Shown here in pieces: positions 12,115 to 23,729 of a stretch of DNA of 64,000 nucleotides (positions within the stretch are counted from its first letter, which is position 1; the number at the start of each line of letters is the position of its first letter). Under the pieces are notes generated by a model. The model saw nothing but the letters and a program-made list of their open reading frames with translations, ran no database searches and was not told where the DNA came from. The position numbers were made by a program, and so were the translations under genes. Source of the stretch: Albifimbria verrucaria (Eukaryota; Ascomycota; Sordariomycetes; Hypocreales; Stachybotryaceae); NCBI GenBank assembly GCA_020081605.1, contig JAHREC010000011.1, positions 3,658,001 through 3,722,000 on the forward strand. Reading direction: 5' to 3'.

Positions 12115-12185
12115 GTGAGAAAAAGAAAAAAAGAGACACGGGAAAAAAGAAAGAAAGAAAAGGAGGGAGGGCAAAAGAAAAGAAG
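12115..12185. repeat. Homopurine tract
   Basis: About 70 bases are almost all A and G on the plus strand. A matching pyrimidine-rich stretch occurs at about 13195-13285. Such tracts are common in fungal leaders and promoters. Confidence 0.6.
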
Positions 12186-12457
12186 AACATGTGCCTCCAA
12201 AGCTTGTACTGTGATGGTGTCTTTGGTACACACTGGAATAGACGTACCTTAGGTAGCTATGATATGCTTTCACAGCTTAGACATCTCAGTCTGTCTCTCG
12301 TTCAACGGAATTCGTCTAGTTAAAAGCCGAAAAAGCACGTGGTGGAGCGAGGTTTATTGGCCAGGCCCCAGGACGACTTACGCCACCATAGGCCACCCTG
12401 CACCAGGCAAACCTGGATTGTATCCATCAACCAGGTTCCTGTTGAAGAGTCGTCGTC

Positions 12458-12498
12458 CATCCCATCCCATCCCATCCATCCATCCATCCATCCATCCA
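12458..12498 (+). repeat. CATCC/CATC microsatellite
   Basis: Runs of CCCAT followed by CCAT units. A second CCCAT run lies at 12734-12767. Both sit in the CT-rich region ahead of the GRAM-domain gene. Confidence 0.8.
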
Positions 12499-13547
12499 CC
12501 CGCGAGCCCCGACCGGCCAGCACCACCACTAAACCTCCCTTAGCCGCCACCACTCGATGCTCGCTCACCTCGAACTCGACTCGATTTGCTTCCTCGCGCC
12601 TTCGACCGGTCACCGCGGACGACTCATCACCTCACGCCCAACGCTTGCTCCCTGACCTCCTCCCCTTCCTCTCTTCTTCCTCCATCTCCTCCTTCTCCTC
12701 TTCCCCCACCTTTTTGAGTCGAATTGCGTTTCGTCCCATCCCATCCCATCCCATCCCATCCATCCCCAGCCACCTCTCTTTGCTTCTTATCCTTCTCCTC
12801 CCGTGTCAAGCGAGGAGACGCAGACCGGCGCGAACATCTGAGGCGACCCACTCCCTCCCACATCCAAGTCGGCCGCTGCAACTAACACACACGCCCCCTT
12901 CCATTCAATCAATCACTCACTCTCTTCCGTCACTGTTTGCTTGCAAGGTGCCACCACCCCAAGGCCAGGCCCAAGCCCAAGCCCAAGTCCAAGTCCAAAC
13001 GACCCCAGCCAGCGCGCAAAAGGCTTCTCCAGAGACCTCCGAGCGTCCTGCACGCCGTGCCGGGTGCGGTGCCATAGCTCCTACGCAACACAAACCGGCG
13101 ACTCGGCCGCAGACTAGGGCTTAGCCAGAACCCTGGTCAGCAACAATGTCAATAAAGTGAGCCTTCTCTGCGAGCCTCGTGCTCATTGCTTCTCCGGTTT
13201 CCCTTTCTTTTCTTTTTTCTTTTTTGCTTTTGCTTTTCTTTTGCTATGCTTTCTTTCTTTTCTTTTCTCATGCTTTCTTTTCTGCCATTCAATCAGCCCT
13301 CGTCTTGTTTCTACCTCCTTCTCTTCATTGATCACCGATGCCCCTAATCACAGCCGTGCCTCCTCCCCCATTCACTCCCCATCGACTTGTGGTCGTTGCT
13401 AGATATCTTCCCCACCGAACCGCCCTGTCCCGTCCCGTTCTGTCCATCGTTTCCACATCCTAGCTCTCTCCCCAGCCTACGTTGCCTACCCTAGGATTAA
13501 GTCTCTTTCTTCATTCATGGAACCATGGTCGTGGACCCCTCCCTACG

Positions 13548-14381
13548 ATGAACAACCCTCATGATTATCTTATTCAAAGCCTTGCCACGTCTCGGCCGAT
13601 CGATCCTGACAATGACGATAGTTGGGTTATGCTCAATCAGAGCAACTTTGTCAAGCTAGGCAACGAACGCATCCTGCAGAAGCTCGAGTCGCGGATATCA
13701 TGCGAGCTCTCCGTCCCTCAGGAGTTCCGGGCTCGATGTACCCCTTTCAGCGCAAGAGTGACAAAGGCACTCTGTTCTTAACCAACAAACGGGTGAGTGT
13801 GACACCAGATATCGTGCTCCCTCCTTGCTGCTCTTGCTTACACCTTCACAGATCATATATCTTCCCGCTAAACCTACTCAAGAGCCCAAGTTTGAGTCAT
13901 TCAGCGCGCCTATTCTCAAATTCCAGGATTCCACGACGTCATCCTCCATGTGGTGGGGATGGGTATGGAAGTCGGATTGCATTCCCGTGTCCGGAGGGGT
14001 ATTCCTCCAGACATTCCTCGCATCGAGGTTAAATTCACTTTCTCAGACGGTGGAATGACAGACTTCAACGAAGCGTACATGAGGCTACGTGAGCGCCTAT
14101 TCCAGTGGCAGGAGATGCAAAGAGAGGTTGGCCCCGGCGCCGACATTCCCGACGAACCCTTGCCAGCCTACGAGGAGGCCCAGGCCGGTGAAGCAGTACC
14201 ACCAGCAGCCCTGTCCGAGCCGTCAATAGTGCCTCCTCCCAACCGTTCAGATAGCCCCGCAAGTCGCAGAGCACCAAACGAGCCTCCACCAGGTTATGAT
14301 GAAGCTCAAGCGCAACAAATTAGTATACGTTTAGAGGACCATATCCGGGAAGGAGCAGACCGCGGGGAACGAGAAGACTAG
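13548..14381 (+). CDS. WBP2-like GRAM/PH-fold protein with PY motif
   Basis: Related to the WW-domain-binding protein 2 family, a small adaptor with a GRAM-type PH fold and a tail that binds WW domains such as those of Rsp5/Nedd4 ligases. Visible features are SWVMLNQSNFVKLGNERILQ near the N-terminus, GTLFLTNKR-IIYLPAKP across the intron, SFSAPILKFQD, and GGIPPDIPRIEVKFTFSDGG. The tail is rich in Pro and acidic residues with PAYEEAQ and the PPxY motif PPPGYDEAQ. One intron lies at 13793-13851. Two breaks need one base each, at the CC before GGG near 13729 and at the G run near 13998. Exons then total 777 nt, giving 258 aa. Start choice: the ATG at 13548 begins MNNPHDYLIQSL, about 25 residues before the domain. 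A long CT-rich leader with microsatellites precedes it. Confidence 0.82.
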
Positions 14382-14880
14382 ATACCAAAGGGTGGTTATA
14401 TGGTCTGACAAACAGTCTCTGAGAACAGTTGCAATGCAATGACAGCTATTAGACAGATCGAAACCTAGTCTTTATGCATGTGCGTTACCAACCATGTAAT
14501 ATTTGGAGCGATGTGACTCCTTGTGCTCATGGACAAGCTCCTGGAAAAATTGTACTTGTGAGAATGCAAACAGCCTCCTAGTTGTGCCAAGGTCAAATTA
14601 ATCAGCCATGATTCAAATTGTTCCAATGAATTTACAGCTCTCACCAATGTCGGTTGGTTGGTCAAGGAAGCTCACTAAAAGTGGATACTCAGAAGCTCGG
14701 GTCATTTTCACGTGATATATCCCGTGACACCCTTTGCCCAGCCTGGCCAATCAACATACGGCAATTCCGGACCAGTTTTCGCTCACGAGTTTTGACCGAG
14801 AGCTTCCGACCTCTGACGATCAGGAGAGATATCTCATAACGAAACCACATCAAGCCATTGTGATTTCTCAAACCGCCGCA
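14382..14880 (+). promoter_or_regulatory. QCR6 upstream region with CACGTG and CCAAT boxes
   Basis: A CACGTG E-box (14709-14714) and a CCAAT box (14747-14751) lie 172 and 134 bp before the QCR6 ATG. Known biology: CCAAT is bound by the HAP complex, and in yeast Cbf1/HAP-type sites drive complex III subunit genes. Their action here is inferred. The first 200 bp are the 3' region of the upstream gene. Confidence 0.45.
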
Positions 14881-15700
14881 ATGGGTATCTGGGACACCAT
14901 CACCGATATTTTCGAGGCTGCGGCCCTTGGAGCGTCGTAGAGGCCGAGGCTCCCGCTGCCGAACCCCAGGTATGAGCCATTCCAATTTACTCGCAACGTC
15001 GCGACGTCAACGATCCGGCGAGAAGTCGCGCACGGAACTGCAGCAACCCACGTCGGCATGTCACGCAATTCAGGCTGCTAACATCGACACAGGAGGAGCA
15101 GGCCACCGAGAGCGAGCCCAAGTCTGAGGAGGCTGCCGAGGAGACCTCTGAGGAAGCCCCTGAGGCCGAGGAGCCTGCCGCCGAGGAAGAAGAGGAGGAG
15201 GAAGAGGAGGAGGAGGAGGAGGATGACGAGGAGGAGATTGTCGACCCCAAGGAGCAGCTTGAGGAAGGTTTGTCGCCCTGTCTTCCGAATGCAGCTTGCA
15301 GCGTCCTGTCGCAGTCAGAGCGAGGGAATTATATTTTGATTCCGTCGTAACTGAGCATGGGCGTCATCTTCTTCCCAAACATTCAGATCGCTAACGATTT
15401 CCCTTCAGAGTGCAAGAACTCCTCCCAATGCGCCCCTGCTAAGCACCACTTCGACGAGTGCGTCGAGCGAGTCCACCAGCAGGAGAGCGACGGCGAGGTC
15501 AAGGAGGACTGCGTTGAGGAGTGTACGTGCCACATCATTCCTTGTGGAGTTTGAATCATCAAACGGCGGTTCTTTAGCCCTCGATGATTCAAGTTCTCAT
15601 CACGGCCAGAGAATGGTTTTGCTAACTTGATATAGTCTTCCACCTGGCTCACTGCGCCAGCGCCTGCGCTGCCCCCAAGCTGTGGTCCAAGCTTAAGTAA
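14881..15700 (+). CDS. QCR6: Cytochrome b-c1 complex subunit 6 (hinge protein)
   Basis: The acidic hinge subunit of mitochondrial complex III, on the intermembrane side, helps cytochrome c1 meet cytochrome c. Four exons (14881-14969, 15093-15267, 15409-15522, 15636-15700) are joined by GT-AG introns with GCTAAC-like branch sites. The N-terminus is MGIWDTITDIFEAAA. A highly acidic stretch follows, with runs of Glu. The conserved cysteine-paired C-terminal helices read ECKNSSQCAPAKHHFDEC, then HLAHCASACAAPKLWSKLK. The first exon stops prematurely (TAG at 14938) unless one C is added to the run 14924-14926; with that base the coding length is 444 nt, giving 147 aa. Tiny exons and an early frame shift make this gene easy to miss. 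The cysteine pattern and the C-terminal PKLWSKLK make the call firm. Confidence 0.9.
15181..15237 (+). repeat. GAG/GAA codon run (acidic tract of QCR6)
   Basis: An almost uninterrupted run of Glu codons followed by GAT/GAC. It codes the acidic hinge segment and is prone to slippage. Confidence 0.85.
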
Positions 15701-18700
15701 ACGAAGCATCATCTGTGTACCAAACACCACGGCCAACGACTACTACCTGAGGGCTATACACATAATGACGGCTCCGAGACGGCTTTCCTCTTTTGATTCG
15801 CCGGGTCGAGGCGACGGCTACTTTTCTCTCAACTCGGGGATGTCCTTGTACAATGTGCCTGCTTTCTTTTTGAGGACACGGGTCCAACCGGGATCTCAAG
15901 CCTTTAACTGTGTTGGTCCTGCCTGTATCATACTTGCAACGTCCTAGAATAGATTTCTCCCTTGATGTCTGCTATGCCTCCCGTGCGTCTATTGTATCGT
16001 TTGATTAAGTGTGCAGGCTATTTACCCCTCAGGCAGAGTCTCGAATTCCGCTTTCGGGATGCCAGAAATTTCGGTGTGCTACACCGTCAGAGTGCATTTT
16101 TTCTTCGTCTTACGACAGGTCATTTCATTTATATGATATTGATGGGCTAACCTTCTGGCAGGCTTGTCGTTCGGTCACATTTATCGCATACGCCATGGGG
16201 TTACCAACGAGCTTCGCGGGATGGCAGAGCTTTTGACACAACGCCACGAATAATATTTAAGTACCTGATGCGTGGCACAAGCCCGGCATTTATGATTGGG
16301 CGGGCATGACGACGGATGCGGGAGGCTTAGAATTATAATCACAAAATGTCTCGGGTGGTAAGCATTGTGCATATTGGCTGGCGGCCTGGCCGTCGTCAAT
16401 CAATCCAGCCATATATATGCAGTCTGCCATGTGGCACGGGCTGTCTCTCGCGCTCGGAGACATTTCTAAAAAGCCTAGAAGGGTAAAAAGCCGTGATTCA
16501 TGGCTCCAACAGGGCGAGCTGAAGACAATTCCGGATCCGCCATATTTCGGCGCGTAAGCAATAGCGAAGGTGGGATTGGCTGATCGAGCCGGGTCGGTTC
16601 CTCTTCCTGCACGCAGGCGGCGGTGGCGCTGTTCAGTCGACGGGTGACTGATATTGAGAAGTCGGCCGAGGCTACAACGCAGACAAAGAAATTCTGAATG
16701 CATTAGAATGATGCTCGCGCGCTAAACAAGTTGCACGACAATGCGAGCTATCATTTAGCTAGATGGAGAACAACAGTCTAAGTGTAGCAGCATGCATACA
16801 CGATGCTCCCTTAGACTCAGTGTCATGATCGAAATATTCACCGTCCATGCATGCAGTGAGCCAGCCGCGGCATGATATTGCGGAGGCATCCACCCATTGC
16901 GCAGCGTTGACGTATACGCTTACGGGTCACCGGACATGCACCGAGGAAAATGCAAGGCATGAGCTTGCATCTACGAGCGACGTCAAGAGATGTGAGGAGT
17001 AGGTGAACGCAGATTGGTTATAGGCGGCAACTAGCGAGCGGGAGAAGGGATCAACCGGCGCTCCGCTCGAGTCCAAGTTGTGGAGGTTGGTGGAGGGCGC
17101 GTGGCATTGGCAATGGCGCCGCGGGCAGGCTGGTGCCATGTGGCTCTAAAGATGATATGCAAAAAGTCAAAATACGGATCAACTCGATGCTAATACTCAG
17201 GTGACAGTCAATTGCCAAACAAGGTGGAGAGGCTGGTATCTGACATATGCCGGGGTTTCCTAGGTACTAGGTAGTTGAGAAAGTGAATAAACATGGTCCG
17301 ACGGTTGAAACTTTGTTCAATACGATAAGCCTGGTTGTGGGCCGTATTCCAGCTTGCGTAACAATCGAGAGGTTTGATGGCGAAGATTGCAAACCTGTAT
17401 TTGGCTTTGCTATATGGAGTAGTCCGTCTAGTTTCATGTGGATGTTGCAAAGGGGATGACGAAGAGCCCTGTCCAATTTCAATGTAAGCTTATCGGGAAT
17501 ACCGACGGGAGCGGGTAGAGCAGATACCCGCGATTACAGATCGAACTGGGAAGGACTTTTTCTCTTTATTGTTTTTGTACAATCAACATCCAACGCAAGG
17601 CCAAGAGAATTCCGTTTGGTTGGTTACATATCCAATTGGTGGACGTTTTAAAAAGCCGAAGGAGACTAAGGCGACTAAGGCGAGTTGACAAGATTGACAG
17701 GACCCAGCTACGACAGTGGTGAAACTAGTAGCCACTGGCCTACGCATCATGTCCCGACGGTTCAAGCAGAATCAGCCGTTGGTACATCCTATGGAACAAG
17801 TTGCTTGAAAAGTCTTGCTTTTAAGGCGGGCGGGTGGCGTGTCGCATTTGCAACGGTACAACGTGTAAGCACCTTAAGGCGCTGCTGGACCCTTTTGAGG
17901 GATGATGCGATACGACACGATGGCATGCGTGTGATCTTCGTTTAGCCATGGGGGAAAAGTCCCTGTTGTCCCATGGCCCCATTCAAGCGACCCCAGGCGG
18001 GCCTTCCGGGTGGGGACGTTGAGAGAGCCCCTGGAATGCTTCTTCGCCAGACCCCGGCTGAGCAGGGGAGGGCCAACAACAGGCTAATGGTTTGTGATGG
18101 GTGGATGAATTGGTGGGAGGACGGGTGAATGTGGATGGATGGGTGCGTGGCTGGCCGGAGGGAAGCGATGCAGTGTGATGCATGGCGGCCAATGCGACGA
18201 GGAGAATGCCACGACGATGATGCGCGCGGTGCTGCATCTGGATCCTTTGTTCTAGACGACTTCGATTCTCTTGGCTTGGTTTGTCCTTTGGCACCCTTGG
18301 CGATGTGACACACGGGCACGGCGCATCGTTTCTGGCTCCAACCGGCGTCGTCTCATCGAGGCCGCGATACCCTGGCCCTGGACGGCGGGCTGCGTGCCGT
18401 GCTAGGTCGATTCAATCTGTACTTTGGTTTACGTACCAGGCAACGTGGGTCGGTTGGGCGTGGTCGGCAGGTTCTTGGCAAATTGCCCACCATGGCATGA
18501 GTGAGGAGAGGATGGTCGCACGAGGACACAACCAGATGGAAAGGAAAACTCACAGGTCCTAAAATGGCCCAGGCCCGCTCCTTCGTGCATCCGTTCCCTG
18601 CTCCTGCCTAAGCCCAATCGCACGCCTGAGCCTGTAGCTTGCCTTGTTCAGTCAGTCAGTCAGTCAGAGAGCGTGTGTCTGGTGTGTCTGGTCTGTCGTT

Positions 18701-19066
18701 GTCACTGTCACTGTCACCGTTGTGTTGCATTGTGTTGGTCCAACCCCCGTCCACCTTCCAGAACAAGCTGCCCTTCCTGCTGTGTTTGATCTCAGGCTTT
18801 TTCAGCTCCAATTCACTTTTTACTTCTTCTTACAGCTCCTCTCTTTTTCTTGCTCGCCTTCTCACCTCACCTCACCTCACACAACTTTTCGACACCACCT
18901 ACGGGGTAGCTGTTAGTTGTCTCCTAACCCCGTCTCTTGCGAGGATTCGGCCGCGCCAACATAGTCTTGGAGGATGCTCTGAGCCGCGCACGTCGCCCCA
19001 GCCCACGTCTCGCACCACCCTCGTTGTCGACATCCCTCATCTGTCGCGTCGCTAGCTGCCATCGCC
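15701..19066. other. Gene-free interval of 3.4 kb
   Basis: No convincing coding frame. The last 450 bp are the CT-rich leader of the transporter gene and include CAGT tandem units (18649-18667) and a CTCAC run near 18860-18880. Confidence 0.4.
18649..18667 (+). repeat. CAGT tandem repeat
   Basis: Nearly five CAGT units, in the presumed 5' leader of the transporter gene. Confidence 0.8.
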
Positions 19067-20684
19067 ATGAGCTCCAATAGCATCAGCAGCAACGAGGCCG
19101 GCGGCAACCGCTCCTGGCGCGGCAAGTTCGCCAAGCTCACCTCGCGCACCTACAGCGTCGCTGAGCATGCTAACAACGGCCACGATGTCGACCTCGATGC
19201 TGCCGGCGCCACGTCCCAGGGTGTCTCACATGAGTACCGCACGTACAAACGCCGCTGGTTCGGTTTGGTCCAGTTGACTCTGATGAACATCATGGTCTCG
19301 TGGAATGTGAGACTCCTTTGCATTTCCCCGCAATCAATCTCTCTGCCGACCCTAGTTCTTGACCACTCGCTAACTCTAGCCCACAGTGGCTTACCTTTGC
19401 CCCGGTCATCGCTAAGGCGACTACATACTACGATGTCTCCGATTCAACCATCAACTGGCTCAGTACTGCCTTTTTCCTCGGCACTGGCGTTGCTTCTCCC
19501 CTTGCAATCCTCGCATTGCACCGCAGCCCCAGGGTCTCGTGCATAGCCGCTGCTGTGCTTATGATCATCGGTAACTGGGTTCGCTATGCTGGCTCCACTA
19601 AGAAGTCTGGCGGCAACATCGCCCCGGTCATGGCCGGTGAAATCATTATCGCCTTCGCTCAGCCCTTCGTTCTCGCTGCTCCTACCCGTTATTCCGACCT
19701 TTGGTTTACCAGCCGTGGCCGAACCGCCGCCACTGCCCTCGTGAGCATGGCCAATCCCTGGGAGCAGCTGTTGGCCAGCTTGTCAACCCTCTTTGGGTTC
19801 AACAACCATCCGATATCTCTCAGATGGTTCTCTACGTTTCTATCATTGTATGTCTAGAATTCGAGAACTCTTGTGCACTGTCTTGTTCCCCGCTAATCTT
19901 GTTTAAGTCTACTGTCATCAGCATTCCTGGATTTTTCGTGCCGGCCAAACCGCCCACACCCGTCGGCCCGTCTTCAGAAACGCCCAAACTGAGCCTCAAG
20001 GAGTCGTTCAAGGCAATGCTCGGTTCGCTCGAAGTTTGGCTTATTCTACTCCCCTTTTCCGTTTATGTCGGCTTTTTCAACAACATCTCCTCTTTACTTA
20101 ACCAGATGTTGACCCCATACGGTTACACCGAAGACGAGGCTGGCATTGGTGGTGCAGTCCTCATCGTTGCTGGTCTGGTCTTTGCTGCCATCGTTTCTCC
20201 TATCATCGACCGTACCCGCAAATTCCTCCTCTCAATCAAGATATTGATCCCCATTGTCGGCCTTTCGTATCTTATCTTTATCTGGATGCCTGAGATCGGA
20301 GACATTGGTGGACCCTACGCAGTCCTGGCCATCCTCGGCGCGTCCTCGTTTGGCACATTGCCCATCGCTCTCGAATATATGACTGAGCTCAGTCACCCAC
20401 TCAGCCCCGAAGTCACCTCAGCCGTCGCTTGGGCAGGTGGCCAGTTTTTTGGTGCCATCTTCGTCATCGTGAGCGATGCGCTCGTCGATGGCCCTAACGC
20501 CTCTCCACCCCGGAATATGAAGAGGGCGCTCATTTTCCAGGCCGTAATTGCTCTCGTTGTGGTTCCATTGCCACTGTTTCTAGGCCTGTTCGGACGAGCA
20601 GACAAGGTTGTTCTGCGCAGAATTCAGTCCGACACCCGTATCGAAGGTGAACGCCCCTCTGTCCAGGGTGAACCCACCTCATGA
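19067..20684 (+). CDS. MFS transporter, FLVCR/SLC49-like
   Basis: A multi-pass membrane transporter of the major facilitator superfamily, closest to the FLVCR/DIRC2 (SLC49) group, whose animal members move haem, choline or related cargo. The fungal substrate is unknown. After a polar N-terminal tail, the first membrane segment begins at [19 protein letters not shown]. The SLC49-type stretch [15 protein letters not shown] follows, then [10 protein letters not shown], later helices such as [20 protein letters not shown] and [18 protein letters not shown], and a polar C-terminus. Introns are 19307-19386 and 19848-19907. One missing C in the run 19756-19758 moves MANP to [14 protein letters not shown]. 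With it the exons total 1479 nt, giving 492 aa, standard for MFS. The second intron is 60 nt and without an in-frame stop, so retention would insert 20 residues. Confidence 0.82.
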
Positions 20685-20959
20685 GATTTGAGATTCAGAA
20701 TGAAGGCTGGGATTTAAAAATTAGTCCCACTACGGTATATAGTGCAACCTAGAGGATGACGATGGAAGCTATCGCGGACAGCTGAGAGATATGAAGCAAG
20801 CGCGTGTGGCATAGTGATATTAATGTTTAAGTAGCATGTTCCAAATATACCCCTTGGTGTTTTTTCCGTATATTGAACCCGTCTGAGCGCCAGTTGATGT
20901 CCATGCTCCATATCATGATCCGAACTCCTTGTTTCCCTAATCCCGCTCGCTTTTCAGGT
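20685..20959. other. Convergent 3' intergenic region
   Basis: Short 3' overlap zone between the transporter and ERG27. Nothing coding seen. Confidence 0.4.
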
Positions 20960-22574
20960 TCATTGCTCATCCTTGTCAAGAATGGCTTCCCATTCTAACC
21001 TCAATGCCTCAACTTGCTTCCAGCACTCGGCCCCAAGTTCCTGAAACTCCGTCAGGTCCTTCTCTGAAACATTCTCACTGACGCCATATCTTCGGCCAAC
21101 AGTCTTGTGGTAAACGCCAACAGCGGTGTCGTTCTTTAGAATCTCGGGTGTGAAAGTGCTACCATCGAACCCGTAACCCTCCACCTCGGTCAACTTGATG
21201 CCGTCGTTGCCCACCCTGTCCGCGCAGCTACCAAGCTTCACGCGGTCAATGCCAGCCTCGTCCAGGGCGGACTGCTCTTCGAGGGTGATGTAGACTGCGG
21301 CCTTGGCGCCGGTGTAGCCGCGGAGGGTGTGCCATGGGGATCCGATTAAGCGACAGAGCAGGAGGCCGAGGTCGTAGGCCCACATGAGGAACCAAGGAAC
21401 GGGGAAGAGGCCGCTGGTGACGATGCCGCAGTGAGTCGTGTACATTTTGGGCGGGACAGTCTGCTGCTGGGCGACCTGGGGATCGTCTGGGCGGAAGAAC
21501 GGCTCGGCAATGCGCTGGACAGAGGGGTAGCGTGTGGCCAAGGCAATGACATCGGTGAGACGCTTTGCAGACTCGTATGGCTCATTGGATTTGAGAGCCT
21601 GGATGTCAGAGGTGTCGAGGAAGATGCGGGTGGCCTCGAGGCTGCTCGCCCAGATGATGCGAGCTGGTGGGATGTCGTCAGACGGGCGACGGTTGAGCAG
21701 CGGTAGGAGGTAGTGAGCGAGCAAGTAGTGGCCGAAGAAGCAGGCGCAGAATACTTCGCCGAGCAAAGGCTTTAGAGGCTATAGCAAAGGGGGTTTAGTA
21801 TTGGTTTGGTATTGGTTTGGTATTGAAAGATGGGTGGATGAGCCGAGAAGGACGGTTTGGCACATACGTATTTATACCGAGACTTCTCATTGAGAATGCT
21901 TGTCGGCGCAGACAGCTTTATGTTGTAATATGAAGGCCAACTGAAGACCTGAATCAGGCCAACGGTGAACAAGGTCCAGATAGCCAACAGGTAGTTAAGG
22001 CCAGTCCAGTTGCCGTAGGCAGCATTGAAGTAAACGCTGTCGAGGCGCGGTATGCGCACATCGCGCAGGTACTCCCCTCGAGTCCTTCCGGGTTGCTCAC
22101 GGGGCCATCGCACAGCCGGTGGGCGAGGTCCCGGATGCCGCGCAGGTCGCACAGGTCGACCTGGGGCTCAGCACGTGGATGCGCGCGACGGCGTCCTCCC
22201 AGCGGAAGTCGGGCCCGGCGCGGGAGCGCAGAGCGGTGGATGTGCGGGCGGTGTTTTCGGCGTACGAGCGCAGCGTGCGGATCGTCTCGAGCGACTTCTG
22301 CGCGGAGCGGGTTGTGGGCAGGAGGATGAGGTGGGATGTGAGGGATCGGGTTGCGAGGAACTCGTCGATGAGGCGCTGGCAGGCACCGAGACCAACGCCG
22401 CTGTAATTATATGTTAGCTATTATACGAATAGAAACGGAATGTCCCCAGAGTAGACTCAAGGCCGGGCTCAGCAGTCATGTCGGCCTGCAATGCGCAATC
22501 GTACCTGTTTGCTCCTGTAATGAGCACGAAGAGCTGTTCGCGGGGGAGACAGCCTCCCACGGAGCGGGCGCCAT
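20960..22574 (-). CDS. ERG27: 3-keto-steroid reductase
   Basis: A short-chain dehydrogenase of ergosterol synthesis at the ER/lipid droplet, reducing 3-keto intermediates during C-4 demethylation. The cofactor motif is TGANSGVG, split by the first intron. Further marks are YFNAAYGNWTGLNYL, LGEVFCACFFGHYLLAHYLL, ARIIWASSLEA, YESAKRLTDVIAL (the YxxxK pair) and THCGIVTSGLF. Exons are 22574-22505, 22401-21868 and 21778-20960. Breaks at the G run 22542-22546 and the C run 22074-22077 need one base each; the total is then 1425 nt, giving 474 aa. ERG27 is essential in yeast, which argues strongly that these breaks are sequence errors. An alternative acceptor nine bases downstream would remove three residues (PLK) and keep the frame. 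Confidence 0.9.
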
Positions 22575-23729
22575 TGTGTACTATTTGCGTGGGTAAAGGA
22601 CCGCGAAGAAGACGCCTTTGTCGAATACTATGAAACTGAAAGTGCTCGAGCCGGATAGTAGGGAGGAGAGTGTCAAGAGAAGATGTTGAAATGAGGGACG
22701 AATAGTTTAGGCATTAGCACATGCCAAGTATAATAAGGATTTGGAGGGACGGTTTGAAAAAATGCAGTTACGGCCGTCGAGATGGACCTCCTTGTGAAGG
22801 TACATCAAAGTAGCTTGCAGTAGCGCTACCTTGATTTGGCCGTTCAACCATGAATTTACCCCTCATATTTAGCGTATTCCAGTTGAAGTACATTTTCGGT
22901 ACTTGTTGTACTTGAATGGACCCCTGGACTAGACCCTGGTCTAGCGATTGGCATTCCTTGATCTTGGGCAGATAACCAGTCCGATGTAGATCTCGTCAGA
23001 TCCAAGCTGATGCATGCGCATCTCTGTACGTATTTCTACGTATTCTAAAGGTACAGTGCACAGCCAATACATACTACTTAGGATGGATGAGCGGCAGAGC
23101 AATATGTGTAAGGGAGATGTCTCAATGGAGCCCAGAAACGGTGTTGTTGACTGGGATCCGAAGCGGTAAGAGAATACGATGATCGTCGTATTCTTATTAG
23201 TATAGCTGAGTGCTAGAGGATGATGGTTAAAGTGGTGCCACGCGCTCTCCATCCCCTTTTCTATGGTAGTAATTGGATCCTTCAGAAGATGATGCATGGC
23301 CCATGGTCACTCCCAGGTTTGCTAAGCACATCGGTATAGATTACTTACCTGGTTATCAACTTACCGTGTATATGGCTGGTATTACTGTATTAGCTCTCCC
23401 ACTACTACTGTATCCGTTATCCTACGTTGTTGCGTCTACACTGGCAGATGAGTCTCGACTTTGGCAAACATGGTTACACGAAAATGTTCATCAAACTAAG
23501 TGGCCTTGATTTTTTTCAAATAGTGGCTAGTAACGACAGATAGCAGGATACCTAGACAATAGACTTCTTCTGCTTAAAAATGCTACGCTTCTCCTTTTGG
23601 CCCATCATGCGACAACTAACATACGTATACACACACATTTGCTCCATCCCCTTCAAATAATTCCATCGTCCAAATCCGTTGTAAATCCTTTCCTTACGTG
23701 ACAAGATCAACTACGCTGGCATGGATTTT
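22575..23729. other. AT-rich intergenic region with small palindromes
   Basis: Noticeably A/T-richer than its flanks. A 9-bp inverted repeat lies at 23171-23179/23186-23194 and a 7-bp one at 22929-22935/22938-22944. A 78-codon open frame at 23273-23509 has hydrophobic stretches but no recognisable family, so I did not call it. Confidence 0.4.

Larger units (their letters stand above)
9419..13547. other. Gene-free interval of 4.1 kb
   Basis: No frame here gives a recognisable domain and the short open frames overlap on both strands. It contains three GGTACC sites (10450, 10508, 10626), an 11-bp inverted repeat (10047-10077), purine and pyrimidine tracts, and from about 12.4 kb the simple-sequence leader of the downstream gene. 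Confidence 0.4.

Noticed and set aside
12339..13124. 261-codon Ser/Pro-rich open frame
   Set aside because: Its residues come from CCAT and CT-rich simple repeats, which keep frames open; it reads as leader DNA of the GRAM gene.
23273..23509. 78-codon hydrophobic open frame as a small membrane protein
   Set aside because: Located in A/T-rich flanking DNA without a recognisable pattern or a convincing positive cluster after the hydrophobic part.
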